This document shows positions 48,599 through 59,453 of a stretch of DNA of 64,000 nt, piece by piece; position 1 is the stretch's first letter, and each line of letters starts with the position of its first letter. The notes under the pieces are model-generated. The model saw only the letters and a program-made list of their open reading frames with translations. It was not told the origin of the DNA and did not search any database. Position numbers and translations under genes: made by a program. The DNA is from Syncephalis fuscata (lineage: Eukaryota > Zoopagomycota > Zoopagomycetes > Zoopagales > Piptocephalidaceae), in the NCBI GenBank assembly GCA_025786725.1, contig JAHLTZ010000005.1, positions 620,001 to 684,000 on the forward strand, given 5' to 3'.

Positions 48599-49514
48599 TT
48601 AATCGTCATCAATCTCCATTGAAGAATCATCTGAGGCCGAGTCTGGTGTTTCGATCTGTGCTGCATCTCGGCGCGTAATAGCCGACACGGCGTAACGTGC
48701 CGCAAATGAAACGACACGCTGTGCTCCATCGCCGGCTCGTCGCAGCCATGGTGTTGGGTGTCGGTGGCCATTAGCGTTAGCTGTATCATGTTCTGATGTT
48801 ATTGGATTTAACAACGCATCACCTGCTACTTCATAAGCAACTCGATCGTCTGTTTCTAAATCTTCTAGCGACAATGATGGATTAATAGAAATAAACGGCG
48901 ATGTGTGATCTTCCTCTTCCTCTTCTTCGTAGCCTTCTTCTTCTTCAGCTACGGCTTCTAATACCATATCACCATCATCCATCATAGTCATCTCTGGTTC
49001 CATTTCTACCACTATTTGCTCAGTCCTCTTCTTCTTCTTCTACATCCTCTTCATTCTCCTCATTTGCCATATACTGCTCGCCTGCTTCTTCATCCGAGCT
49101 TGATAAATCGGCATTGTGGATAGCTAGTTCAGCATGAGCGGTCTCGACTTCCAAGTATTCCAGTGCGCCGTCATTGCAGCCAATTGGCAAAAACCAACGT
49201 GCATGTAAGCCCAACTGTCGTCGCTAGTTTGTTTTAAATAAAACATAAAAGTGTTAGCAATGCATGTTTATATGTTCTAATATGTAACCTACTCTTGTTC
49301 GTTGACGTATACGAAGTCGCTCAATAGATTCTAACCAATGATCATATCTTGGTCTATTCAATGAGTCATATTGGCTACTTGTAGATTTATTTTGTGTAGT
49401 GTTATCATCATTTCTATTCACTGACACAGCAGATTGAGGCGTTGTCTCGTCGGCCGAGTCATTTAAATAGCTTGATGGAAGCAAAGGAAAGAATGTAGTG
49501 TCGGTAGGAGCCAT
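48599..49514 (-). CDS. Acidic protein, possible anaphase-promoting complex subunit 15
   Basis: Two exons from ATG 49514 (MAPTDTTFFPLLPS); the intron runs from about 49226 to 49292. Features fit APC15/Mnd2, a small APC/C subunit that promotes turnover of the mitotic checkpoint complex: an N-terminal FFPLLP motif, a short helix with NRPRYDHWLESIERLR, then LPIG, followed by a long run of Glu/Asp (EENEEDVEEEEED and further). The protein is longer than animal APC15, with a Ser/Asp-rich tail (DSASDDSSMEIDD). The frame breaks near 49015-49020 inside the acidic run; one extra or two missing bases would mend it. APC15 is short and poorly conserved, so this call rests on the motif order alone. Any acidic nuclear protein is the alternative. 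Confidence 0.5.
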
Positions 49515-50211
49515 AATAAACAAGTGGCTAAACAAAACAAATAAATGATCAAGCCGTGTTTATTAATAATTTGATACGAGTATTGCTGAAAACACGATCC
49601 AGTTTAAATTATGTGCTTGACACTGCATTCTTCTGTTCTGTTTTCTATTTATACTAGAAAGTATAGCTGTAAATTAAGTATAAATGTTACTATTACATTC
49701 AAATTAAAGTATAATTATACACGTATATTGAATTAAAATGAAAAGTTGAGACATTTTATTCTATTTTAATCCACCTAGTCTCATTTTTATTTTAAGGCAG
49801 ATTATAACAAAACGAAAGCCGACAGATAATATTTATAAAAACAAAAGTTAGAATTATTAGTAATAGTATGGTAATGAGAATAAATAAAATTAATTAACAA
49901 GTCAGTATATCATAAAACATGTTAATTAGTTAATTAATAAAAGTGTTAAAAAAGTAATGCTATTATATAGAATATACTAAAAATATAGTATTAAAAACAT
50001 CAACAGGCTTTGAAACGTAAAATAATAATTCAGTAATTCAAGTAAATACTAAATCAATAAAGCTATAATTTCATTTATTAGTTATAAATGTAAAGTAAGC
50101 TGATACAAATCGTTAAATCATTATTTATTTTTAACAAATGTTTATGCGTGTCCCGTTAAGCATTTTCATGATATTGCGAGCAATAAGCTTGTGTGTTCAA
50201 CTATAGCGCAA
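49515..50211. other. AT-rich intergenic region
   Basis: No gene, RNA or repeat recognised; very AT-rich between the APC15-like promoter and the 3' end of the first ML gene. Confidence 0.6.
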
Positions 50212-50741
50212 TCAAGGCTTGATTTGAACTTTGGTTTTGAAGCAGAACAATTGGGATTTGTCACTATTGACAACATTCACCATAAGATTGGCAGCAACAG
50301 AGATTTTGATATCTGGCAATGGCACGGACACGGTGATTTTTTGGTTATTGCCACTAGCGATGGGGCAGGTCGTACCAGCGTTCTTCTTAACTTCGGCGCA
50401 CACATCAAGATCCTTGGTAAATTTGAATGGACCGACGCTGCCCTCGGCATGAGCGCTGGCACCTTCAAGCACATCGGTATGGATGTCACCGGCCACGGTC
50501 ACTTTAAGAACTTGGTTGAAACGTGGCGGATTTGGATCCAAAGTCACGGAATGAACCACAATTGGATATTTGGCTTTTGGATGCAGAGCGTAAAGTCAAG
50601 ATTGCCATCCGCTTTATTGCCAATCTTGCCATAGTTGGTCAGAGCAAGTCCTGAAGCTTCAGGCAAAACGGCCGGGCTAGAATAGGGAGCGAGAAAGGCG
50701 GCAAAAAAGAGGCCGGCGGCAGAGATCGATAGAAGCTTCAT
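50212..50741 (-). CDS. ML-domain secreted lipid-binding protein 1 (one frameshift)
   Basis: Small secreted protein of the MD-2-related lipid-recognition family, related to NPC2 and fungal PG/PI transfer proteins, which bind single lipids in an immunoglobulin-like beta sandwich. From ATG 50741 it has a signal peptide (MKLLSISAAGLFFAAFLAP), then the ML pattern: a first Cys (DFTLC), HSVTLDPNPPR, VAGDIHTDVLEGA, LDVC, TTCPI and a final LFCFKTKV. About 176 residues, single exon. The frame breaks near 50568-50571; one extra base restores a PIVVHSVTLDP strand. It is the most divergent of the five ML genes here, keeping the canonical DPNPP of NPC2-like proteins that the others have as LSPYP or LKPYP. 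Confidence 0.85.
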
Positions 50742-51289
50742 GATGGTAGTGAAGATAAAAAATTGATACAAGTGATAAACTGGGTATTGAATCGTCAATA
50801 GAAAATACGTTAGCGTTGTTGTCGTTGTCGTTGATATTGTGCAGATATTGCTTGTTAACCAATGAATTTATATTGATTAAATAAATGAAAAGCGCGTGAA
50901 GCAGCATATGCTAGCACTAATTATTATCCGGTTTTTTTGTCAGACAATTGGATGCCAATGGATTTAACCTCCAATAAGCAATATCATTTGTAGAATAACA
51001 TCTAGAATGCTCATATTGTGCTATGTAAGTGTTATTGTCAAATAGAATTAATGGCATGGCATTATGATATTGCAAAATACCGGCAATAAGGCCTTTCTAA
51101 CAAGATTTGGGCTTGTATTACTAGGATTTATGACAAGCTCAACTGCTTGGATATAGAGATCATTGTCTATTTCATGGACAAAATAGTGAAGTATTCCACA
51201 CAACTGGATGGCCATTCAATAAATTGCGCTTACAGTGCAACTTCCGCGCAAAAGGCCTATATTTTATTGACAGCCTATAAGTACAACGA
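50742..51289. other. Intergenic region
   Basis: No gene recognised. Holds the upstream region of ML gene 1 and the decayed edge beyond the acyl-CoA synthetase copy. Confidence 0.5.
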
Positions 51290-52069
51290 ATATCAGGTGA
51301 CTAGTCTAATGTAGTACTCGCGTCTCTCAACTGGCTCTCATCGAGTACAATAATCCCCACAAGATAACGCAGTAACAAGTCTACATGTACATGTGTCTGT
51401 GAAACAACGCTGTTTAATGTGTCGTGCCGTTAGTCGTTCTGTAGCTGTACTACAAGTATATTCATTTACACTTACTCGCAATTTTCATAGATGGATTCCA
51501 TTTTGGCTGGTGCCTGTAAATATCACGCATTAATATGACAGCGTTATTGTGTATCTATCTGTTTCAATACTTGCCACATATTCACCTTGACTCAGCTTAC
51601 TGACATTCTAAACAATGCAGTATACACGTGTATCAGTATGACATTGCATTGTACAGTATACATTTGGCTAGGCAAAAGCCAGTATTATCATTGTTACTTA
51701 CTTTTTGCGATCGATGACTTTAAGTGTTCCATTTGGAAGCATCTCGCCAATATCACCGGTTTTTAGCCAACCGTCTTTACCCAGTACAGCACGGGTGTCT
51801 TCTGGAAGGCCGTAGTAGCCTTTGGTGACACTGCCGCCACGAACACAAATCTAAATGACACAATGATACATGTATGCCATTAGTATATAGTCGAATAGCC
51901 TCAATTGGTACATACTTCGCCACGAGGATTTGGCACATCACTTGCCAGATAGCACAGCTCTGGCACATCTAGCAGCTTTACTTCATTTACAGGTAGAATC
52001 ATGCCAACACTGCTACCATATGGATGTTGGTAATCATTTGGATGAGTGGCACTGATGGCTGCACATGTC
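51290..52069 (-). pseudogene. Truncated inverted copy of the acyl-CoA synthetase gene
   Basis: Reverse-complement copy of 19348 to about 20125, covering the adenylation-domain end and part of the C-terminal domain with the introns between them. It starts abruptly inside the GYGQTET motif (only the last codons, CAAISATHP, remain) and lacks the start, the AMP-binding loop and the true C-terminus. From 52069 down to about 51375 it is almost identical to the parent, introns included, with scattered substitutions. Beyond that, to about 51290, similarity falls to roughly four bases in five and then ends. Keeping introns rules out a retrocopy; this is a DNA-level duplication. It cannot encode a functional enzyme. 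Confidence 0.9.
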
Positions 52070-52353
52070 CTCATTCGACTATAATCCATAATTCATAAAT
52101 AGCTATTACATATTTCAAGAAAATCAATTGACTATTTATAGTAGAAATCGTTTAAATATATTTAATGTTACCAATTATCACTATCTTTGACAACAGTTAT
52201 TAAAAGAAACTAAAAGTAACATAGAATTACTTATTATTTTATGAATGTTAATTTAAAAGTACAGCATACTAAAGAACTATTCCTTAATTATATTTATTTT
52301 AATTGGTGGCTGAGCAATATAATAATTATTACTACAGATTAAAGCAAATCTGC

Positions 52354-52833
52354 TTAAGCAAGACGAACAGTTGATTTGAAACAGAAAAGAGTCGAGCTAT
52401 CGCCATTTTGCACGGTAGAAGTCATGCCAACTTCAATTCCACCCACTGGGCTCCATGGGACGTCCATATTAAGAGTTATGGCGTGTTTTCCTGGCTGGAT
52501 GGGGCAAGAAAGACCGCTTCGTCCAGCTTGCTCGCAAATGTCGATATCGATCTTCTTGGTGAAAAAGCCAACCTTGACTGCCACGCGAGTCATGGCTCCC
52601 TTCTGAATCACGGTGTTGACTGTTCCGCTGAGAAGAATGTCGATAGGCTTGCCGCTCACGATGGGGTATGGGCTAAGCTTGATGGAATCGGCAGCGATGG
52701 CATACTTGGCGTTGGCATCACACAACTCGAAGGCCAAAGAACCATCGGAGCTGGGTGCGGCGGCTGGAATGATTGAGGCGCTGACACCAGCGATGACGGA
52801 GGCAGCGGCGATAATGTAGGTAAAAAGCTTCAT
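52354..52833 (-). CDS. ML-domain secreted lipid-binding protein 2
   Basis: Intact, intronless, 159 residues. Signal peptide MKLFTYIIAAASVIAGVSA, then ML features: FELCDANAKY, IKLSPYPIVSG, LLSGTVNTVIQKGA, KVGFFTKKIDIDICEQA, LSCPIQPGKH, DVPWSPVGGIEV and a final LFCFKSTVRLA. Four cysteines in the ML positions remain for two disulfides. The start is the ATG at 52833; a further in-frame ATG 15 bases upstream (52848) would merely extend the signal peptide. Closest in pattern to ML genes 3 and 5 (shared SPYP or KPYP, DxCEx, CPI), consistent with local duplication. Predicted role: binding or transfer of sterol or phospholipid outside the cell or in the vacuole/endosome lumen; the ligand is unknown. 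Confidence 0.9.
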   Translation of the reverse strand: MKLFTYIIAAASVIAGVSASIIPAAAPSSDGSLAFELCDANAKYAIAADSIKLSPYPIVSGKPIDILLSGTVNTVIQKGAMTRVAVKVGFFTKKIDIDICEQAGRSGLSCPIQPGKHAITLNMDVPWSPVGGIEVGMTSTVQNGDSSTLFCFKSTVRLA

Positions 52834-53543
52834 TTTGATATTAAGCAATGATTTGGATCAAGTGTTGAATTTTCAAGCAAGAGTAGAGAGTCGTAAAACG
52901 TAAAGCGTAACAAGTGTTGCTTAATGGCTGATGAGAAATTGATAGCAAACGCTGTTTCTGTTGATCTTTTATATGAAATAATTGTATATTGATTTATAGG
53001 CATTGATATTTAAGTAAAGGCGTGTACTTACCGATAATCACGTTTATCATATTGTAACGTAGCCTATTTCCCTCCCCCCTTCTAATAGACCAGTTGAGAA
53101 GATAATGATAAGTGTGACTCGTTATTCATTTCATTGTTCTTACGCAAGTGTTGGCCCACTAATTTACTGACACTATATTTAGTAAATGCAAGTTGACTGG
53201 CTCTGCAGCTAAGCAGTCGCGGCAATATTTCTATTCTAAACTAGCCGAGTATTTGCTTTTTACCTAAGGGACTCATCCCCTTATAATTGATACGTTTACG
53301 TCATTCGAAAAAAGGTGAAAGAAATGTTACACAAAAACATCGTATGATTTCTCATTACAGTGCAAATAGCCTGTGGAGTAACCATTGGCCTGTTTTGCAT
53401 TTTTTCGCAAAAATAAGACGCAATTTGTAGTAACAACCTTTACTCAATGGCATAAAAAGCAAATAAAATTTTATCATTGGTTATTAATGACAATTATAGT
53501 ATTTGCGAAAAAGCACAGCCTTTATTGAATAGGAAAATACAGT
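52834..53543. other. Intergenic region between ML genes 2 and 3
   Basis: No gene recognised. Upstream region of ML gene 2. The core TTTTTCGCAAA near 53402-53412 recurs inverted as TTTGCGAAAAA near 53503-53513, which may form a weak stem. Confidence 0.5.
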
Positions 53544-54064
53544 TTAAGCAATGGCAACAGTAGACTTGAAACAAATCAGCTCAGATCCGTCGCCATTTTT
53601 CAGCGAGCTAGTAAGCTTAGCTTTAATATTCTTTAGAGGACTAGATGGTAGCTGCATCTTCATAGTCATCTCCTGGCGGCCTGCTGGTATGGGGCATGGC
53701 TTTCCTTCGGCTGCCGCTTGTTCACATGTATCAAGGTCAAATTTGAATTTGAACAGAGACACTTGTGCCTCAACGTGGCCCATGGCACCCTGTGTAATCG
53801 TGGTATTCAACGTGCCAGCCATACTGATGGTAACTTCTTTGCCGACTGTAGAGGATAGGGCGACAGTTTGATGTAATCAATATCAATTTGATAGCGAGCA
53901 TTAGAACTGGTATCACAGAGTGTATACTCAAGGGCCCCGTCGCTGTTCAGGACTGGAAGCGTCTCGACTGGGGCCTCAGCAACACTGGCAAGCAAGGCAT
54001 GCGGAATAGCAAGAACACTGGCCACAGTAATACTGATAAAAGTCGTAAAAATAAGTAACTTCAT
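53544..54064 (-). CDS. ML-domain secreted lipid-binding protein 3 (one frameshift)
   Basis: Signal peptide from ATG 54064 (MKLLIFTTFISITVASVLA), then LEYTLCDTSSNARYQIDI, DYIKLSPYPL, a frame break near 53846-53850, then ISMAGTLNTTITQGAMGH, FKFDLDTCEQAAAEGKPCPI, LPSSPLKNI and a final LICFKSTVAIA. One extra base joins the two halves into a full ML domain of about 173 residues. Intronless and adjacent to ML gene 2 in the same orientation, with the same Cys positions, so a tandem duplicate is likely. The break is of the same one-base kind seen in unrelated genes of the window, so the gene may well be intact. Confidence 0.85.
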
Positions 54065-55466
54065 GGTTAGCTGGAAAGCACGAAGGTAATGAATAGTAAC
54101 GTAAATTGTTGTTTTGAGTTCATAAAAATGATGGTGACGTGCATACGAAATAATCCTCGTATCTGTTTTTATATCTAATTGCCTGCATAAAAGACCAACT
54201 AGTATAAACAACGTGAACAAATATGCCTGGTATTTTGTTCTTGCTATTTGTCTTAAGAAAGGCAAACCATCCACGTGTTGGCCCAATTCGCCCAATTTTA
54301 CACGTGACAATCCAGCGTGTAAACCGTTAGGTTGGCAGCAATAGGCCACAAGTGATAAAACGTTTGTGTCAGAAATTTTGTTTTACTAACAGCAACCAAA
54401 TTTCTGGTAACAAAATCCTTTACTTGTTGGACCGTACGACAGAGACAAATCGTATTAAGCAATCATATGCCCAGCATGTCAAAAATAGTAACTCTGGACA
54501 GGCTGTTTGTTGTGGCCTATTTGCAACTGACTGTATCTGTGCAACAGCGCATTTTTTTGTCAAAATAGAGTGGTGCGTAAAAACCAGCCAACATCAACAG
54601 TATCGCTATTTTAAAAAAAACCATTTGGCCAATTTATGGGCCAATGGCTATAAAGCAGAATTATAGCATGATTGTCAAAATTTCAATATTATTAATAAAT
54701 AAATATTATTATACATTCAATCGTTACTTGCTATATCTATCTTTAAAAACTTTAATGTTTGAATACGATATTATATTTAAGATTAGTACCTTTGACTATA
54801 ATGATAAATACGCTAGGTAATACTTTACGATATTTACTATGGCGTATTGACGGCACTAATGGTTTACGATATGTCTACTAAATCTAGTAGACGCTTTACC
54901 ATCGGTTATATACCATGTACAGCACCCAAAACTGTCTGAAATCTAAATAGTGCATTTAATTTTATTTTAAAAAGACAGCCTTTAAACACATTTATATGCC
55001 CGTTGTGTCAAGTTTCTACGCAGTTCTTTTTTAAAAAAGCTTTTTCTAGCTATTTCCATTTGGAATAAATAGAAACGACGTCTTTCGTATTTAGAAAGCC
55101 ACTTTAGTATGGGTAATTCCAAAAAGTTTCTTTGAACCGCATTAAATCAGCTTCTATTTGAGTTTGGCAATCATATGCTTGCTTTCTTTATTTGAACAAC
55201 AATGACATATACAGCCTCAAGATTTGTTTTTCTACGCATATAGAAATAACGTGACTGTTTTACTTCTGCCGTTACTAATTTAGCACATCCCGATAGCGGA
55301 GATGTGTAGAAGCCACATGGTATTATTTGTCGTGTAGATTCCAAATATATAAACCAGCATTGTTCGATGGACAAAGCAAAAAAAATTATTTTTATAACAC
55401 TCCAATTGTTTTTGGCTCTCCTAGAAATAATAACCACTCTTAACGCTTAACTTACGCTTTTTAACG
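54065..55466. other. Intergenic region, nothing recognised
   Basis: Several short open frames exist on both strands (for example 54352-54666 plus) but none shows a domain, signal peptide or codon pattern I would support. The last 200 bases are the likely promoter of the secreted protein gene at 55467. Confidence 0.55.
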
Positions 55467-56183
55467 ATGCTTCGCGGATCTATTGTTTTCTTTGTGGCTA
55501 TCGCCCTTACTGCTGCAGCCAGTATTTCTACTGCTGCACCTATGAATAACGATAATAACTTTATAAATGAAAACGAAGGCCAAAACCTACGCATTAGTAC
55601 TGCGCCAGCTGGAATCAATAGTCCATCTTTACAGCCACTTAGCTTCTCCGGACTTCCATCGAGAATAAACAGCATTCCAAACAATAACAACAACAATAAT
55701 AATAATGATGATGTTACGCCACAGACATCCAGAAGCGCTTCCCCCGTTTCATCTATTACTAGCCATATGCAGGCTGGAGGATTAAGTCAATCTCGCATCT
55801 CATCCCCAAATAACTTAGTTCTCTCACCTTCTTCAAGCTCCACATCCCTTTCAAGTACTTCAAGCGAAAGACCTTCCAGTATTCAGCAAGCAGCTCCACA
55901 ACAAATGCAATCCTCAGGTATTATTAACAAATTTAAAGAAAGCAATCCAAGAGGAACCATTTTAGGAGATTCTACCCGTTTTATTGGAAAAAATGCGCGA
56001 AAGCTGTATCAAAAGACCGCAGATGGCATAAATCGCAACGCTCCATCTGCAGTCAAGGAATATAATAGACTGGTGACGGGAGCTAAAACTAATCTTCAAA
56101 CTACTCACCCTGCGGTTTACGGCCGAATTAGCAATTTTAAGAAGGATGCCAACACCTTTTTGTTTGGACAACAAACCAAATAA
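55467..56183 (+). CDS. Secreted low-complexity protein of unknown function
   Basis: Intronless, 238 residues, not recognised. It begins with a clear signal peptide (MLRGSIVFFVAIALTAAASI, cleavage probably after STAA). The mature part is disordered: an Asn run (about residues 72-81, encoded by AAC/AAT repeats near 55681-55705), then Ser/Pro/Thr-rich sequence (SPSSSSTSLSSTSSERPSS) and a Gln-rich patch. The last 90 residues are different: basic, without long repeats and probably folded or helical (KNARKLYQKTADGINRN, AVKEYNRLVTGAKTNL, RISNFKKDANTFLFG). No cysteines are seen after the signal. The layout, a signal peptide, a disordered linker and a compact basic C-terminal module, suggests a cell-wall, surface or effector-like secreted protein. 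That is inference from composition and from the secreted ML genes around it. Confidence 0.7.
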   Translation: MLRGSIVFFVAIALTAAASISTAAPMNNDNNFINENEGQNLRISTAPAGINSPSLQPLSFSGLPSRINSIPNNNNNNNNNDDVTPQTSRSASPVSSITSHMQAGGLSQSRISSPNNLVLSPSSSSTSLSSTSSERPSSIQQAAPQQMQSSGIINKFKESNPRGTILGDSTRFIGKNARKLYQKTADGINRNAPSAVKEYNRLVTGAKTNLQTTHPAVYGRISNFKKDANTFLFGQQTK

Positions 56184-56862
56184 ATAAAGCCAAACGCACA
56201 TAAGGTTTATTAAGTAAAAACTAGGACTTTTTTGTAATTTAGCAACATGCTTAGATAATATAACTATTAATAATGTTTATTATAACATATAATTTTAGTT
56301 TAATTGAGAAATACAAGAAATAAATCCAGTCATTATGCACTTGTGTAGTAAATTTGGAAAATGTTAAGCGGCGCTGTGTTGTTAATTATTTAGTTGAAAG
56401 CAATGGCCTGCACTAATAACCAATGATAATCCATTGTTAAATCTGGTTGATTATTCTTTTGTTAAATCATCCAACAACATTTATCAAACACATTAAACAC
56501 CTGATTTGTTTAAATAAAATTACATTTTGTCATAAATTCAAGCGAATATAGCTGTATTGATACAGATATACAATAAGCACTGCGTGACCCGTGCGTAAAC
56601 AGGCCATTGTATTCAACACGGGTCCATTCTATTGTGAATTTACCGAACTGTTGCCCAATCAGCATGCATGCCTAAAATTGTTTTCTACATGACAACATAA
56701 TAAAGGCGACAGTTTGTCGCATCTATCCTGTTTCATTATTGCGTGTGTCACACGCGCATCGTTTATTTAATTTGTTATCGTATCCTTCTGCACGTTACTT
56801 CCTTCGCCTTGGTTTGTTGTGCTTCTTTTTACTTTTTATTTGTTTTAACGCTATTTGCTATA
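56184..56862. other. Intergenic region upstream of the OPT gene
   Basis: No gene recognised; contains the probable promoter of the OPT transporter. The open frame continues upstream of the chosen ATG to 56743 but encodes no conserved residues. Confidence 0.5.
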
Positions 56863-59110
56863 ATGTCTGAAGCTAAATACACTTCTGTTTGTACAGTACC
56901 AGAACCTGGTACTCCAAAAGAGCAGGAGGGTTCAGAGCTGGATGTCATAAACTCGAGTGGGGGCGAAGAGAAAAGTATATTAGATAATCACGATTCAAAT
57001 AGCATCAGTGACATTGAAAGCGATAAAGATATTACTTCGGATGAGAATTCGCCATATGAAAGTGTTTGCGCAACAGTAAGCAACAAGGATGACCCCACGC
57101 TACCATCACTTACATTCCGCTTTTGGGTGCTTGCAATTCCATTAACCATTATCGTATCTCTTTTTAATCAAGTATTTTGGTTCAGGACTTTGTCGGTTGG
57201 CATTGGTGGCATGATAATGCAGCTAAGTGTCTTCCCGCTTGGCAATTATTGGAACGCACACTGCCCAGCCGAATAGTTCACATTGGCCCTCTGAGCTTCT
57301 CGTTAAATCCAGGCCCGTTCAACATTAAAGAACACACGCTACTTTCAGTATGCACGGGTGCAGCCACCTATGTAGCTTATGCTGTGGATATTGTCGTAAT
57401 TAAACATATATTTTATGGAAAAAGCACTCCAATTATTGGTTCAATTTTATTGGTATTAACAACGCAATGCATTGGCTATGGGCTGGCTGGTATGTGCTAT
57501 CGACATCTTGTTCGTCCAGCTGCCATGATTTGGCCTTTTAATTTAATGTGTGTAGCTATGTTTCGCACGCTACACGAGAAAGAAGATACGGGCAATCCAA
57601 CACGAATGCGCTTTTTCTTAATGGCCACCTTAATTAGCGGTGTTTATTATTTCTTACCGGGCTTTATTGCGCCGTTTCTCTCTACCATATCTTTGCTTTG
57701 CCTGATTATGCCAAACAATCTGGTAGCTAACCAAGTTGGATCGTTCACCAAAGGCATGGGTGTATTCAGCTTTACGCTCGATTGGAACGGCATCACCAGT
57801 AGTCTCTCGTCTCCGCTAACGACACCATTCTGGGCGGCGGCAAACACATTTGTCGGTTTATCATAATAGCGTGGATACTGGCACCCATCGGCTATTGGGG
57901 AGACATTTGGGAGGCGCGTAAATATGCATTCTTTGGATCATCACTTTACACAGCTAGTGGCGAAGCTTACCCGGTTCTCGATTTGTTAAATCACAATCTT
58001 TCGCTTGACGAGAAAAAATACGCGCAAGTAGGACCGCCTCGAATGACATTTATGTTTGCTGTTGCCTATGGCGTTGGATTCGCCGCCTTATCAGCTTTAT
58101 TGGTGCACGTTGCTCTTTATCACGGACGCGAAATCATAGGTCGTTTTCGTGATGCAATGACAGCAAATGACGATATCCACGCAAAGCTAATGGATCGTTA
58201 TCCTGCTGTGCCGCAATGGTGGTATCTATCAGTTCTTGGAATAAGTGGCATTCTAGGCATCTTTGCTAGCGAATATTACGAAACTGAACTACCATGGTGG
58301 GGCGTATTACTTGCCATTGCCATTGCCGCGTGTTTTCTTTTGCCCATTGGTATTATCACTGCCGTTTCCAATATTCGACCATCATTAGAAATTATTACAG
58401 AGCTGGTTATTGGATTTATCATGCCTGGCAAACCAATTGCCAATGTCACGTTTAAAACTTATGGCTACATTGGTATGGCACAGGCTATTGTTTTTCTTGG
58501 TGATTTAAAACTTGGCCATTACATCAAGGTGCCTCCACGACATATGTTCATTGCGCAATTAACGGGAAGTTTGATTGCAGGCACTGTCAATGTACTTGCA
58601 GCCTATATGATGTTTTCCATCATGCCGGATATTTGTCGAACCGAAGCGTGGTATTGTCGAACTGCACACGTTTTCTTTAATACATCCGTTGTGTGGGGCG
58701 TTATTGGCCCACAGCGGATGTTTGGCACGGAAGGCTACTACTCCGGGCTGATATGGTGGTTTCTACTTGGCCTGCTGTTGCCGCTGCCCTTCTGGCTATT
58801 GGCACGACGATATCCCAATACATGGCTTGATAATGTCAACATTCCTGTGCTACTGGCCAGCACTGCCAATATGCCGCCTGCTTATCCTGGCTCATATCCA
58901 GCCTGGTTTACCGTTGCGCTGGCTTCTTGGCTTACGCTGCGCTATCGTCGTAGCTGGTGGGAACGCTACAACTACATATTGTCGGCCAGTCTTGATGCTG
59001 GAGTTGCTATCGCTAGTTTAATAATTTTCTTTGCTTTTACCAATAACAATATTAAACTTGATTACTGGGGCACCCGGCCCGATTGCCCCTTGCTTGAAAA
59101 CGCACTTTAA
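56863..59110 (+). CDS. OPT-family oligopeptide transporter (two frameshifts, intronless)
   Basis: Proton-coupled importer of small peptides (or metal chelates/glutathione) at the plasma membrane. Start at ATG 56863 (MSEAKYTSV), about 749 residues once two breaks are bridged. An acidic N-terminal tail (SPYESVCATV, KDDPTLPSLTFRFWVL) leads to many transmembrane helices. Family signatures: SLNPGPFNIKEH (the NPG motif), MPNNLVANQVGSFTKGMGVF, FTLDWNGITS, KYAFFGSSLYTASGEAYPV, AACFLLPIGIITAVSN, ELVIGFIMPGKPIANVTFKT, LGDLKLGHYIKVPPRHMF, MFGTEGYYSGLIWWFLLG and the C-terminal DYWGTRPDCPL. The frame breaks near 57242-57244 and 57855-57860; one base each restores conserved sequence. The coding region has no intron, unlike most genes in the first 48 kb. 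It lies between secreted ML genes. Confidence 0.92.
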
Positions 59111-59453
59111 TTTACATGCTAAAGTAGCAATCGGGTAGAATAATAACCCCGCGTACTATGACGATAGACGCCCTGCATATTCTTGAGATCAATAAGCATT
59201 AATTAATAAACCACCCCTCTTATGTAACTAACTTTATCAACAATGCCCCTTTATCAGTAGCAAAGGGAGTACTGTAAAACAATAAACCAAGCCCACATAC
59301 ACATGTCTCCACTAATTATCAACTAAGGAGATGTTTGTTAAGATATTGAGCATACGTATAAATAGTCGTAGATTAAACACATATCATTGACTTTAATAAA
59401 TATTGCAAATCATATACATTCTACCATAATCTAAATTTGCTTATAGCTATATC
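59111..59453. other. Intergenic spacer between OPT and ML gene 4
   Basis: No gene seen; the likely promoter of ML gene 4 lies here. Confidence 0.5.

Noticed and set aside
48490-48789. Minus-strand open frame of 99 codons
   Set aside because: Overlaps the end of the APC15-like gene in another frame and has no recognisable motif.
51901-52089. Minus-strand open frame read as a separate small gene
   Set aside because: It is the start of the truncated acyl-CoA synthetase copy fused to unrelated sequence.
54352-54666. Plus-strand open frame of 104 codons
   Set aside because: No domain, signal peptide or homologous look; codon pattern resembles random AT-rich sequence.
55421-55696. Minus-strand open frame of 91 codons opposite the secreted protein gene
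   Set aside because: It is the antisense shadow of the signal-peptide exon; no independent coding features.
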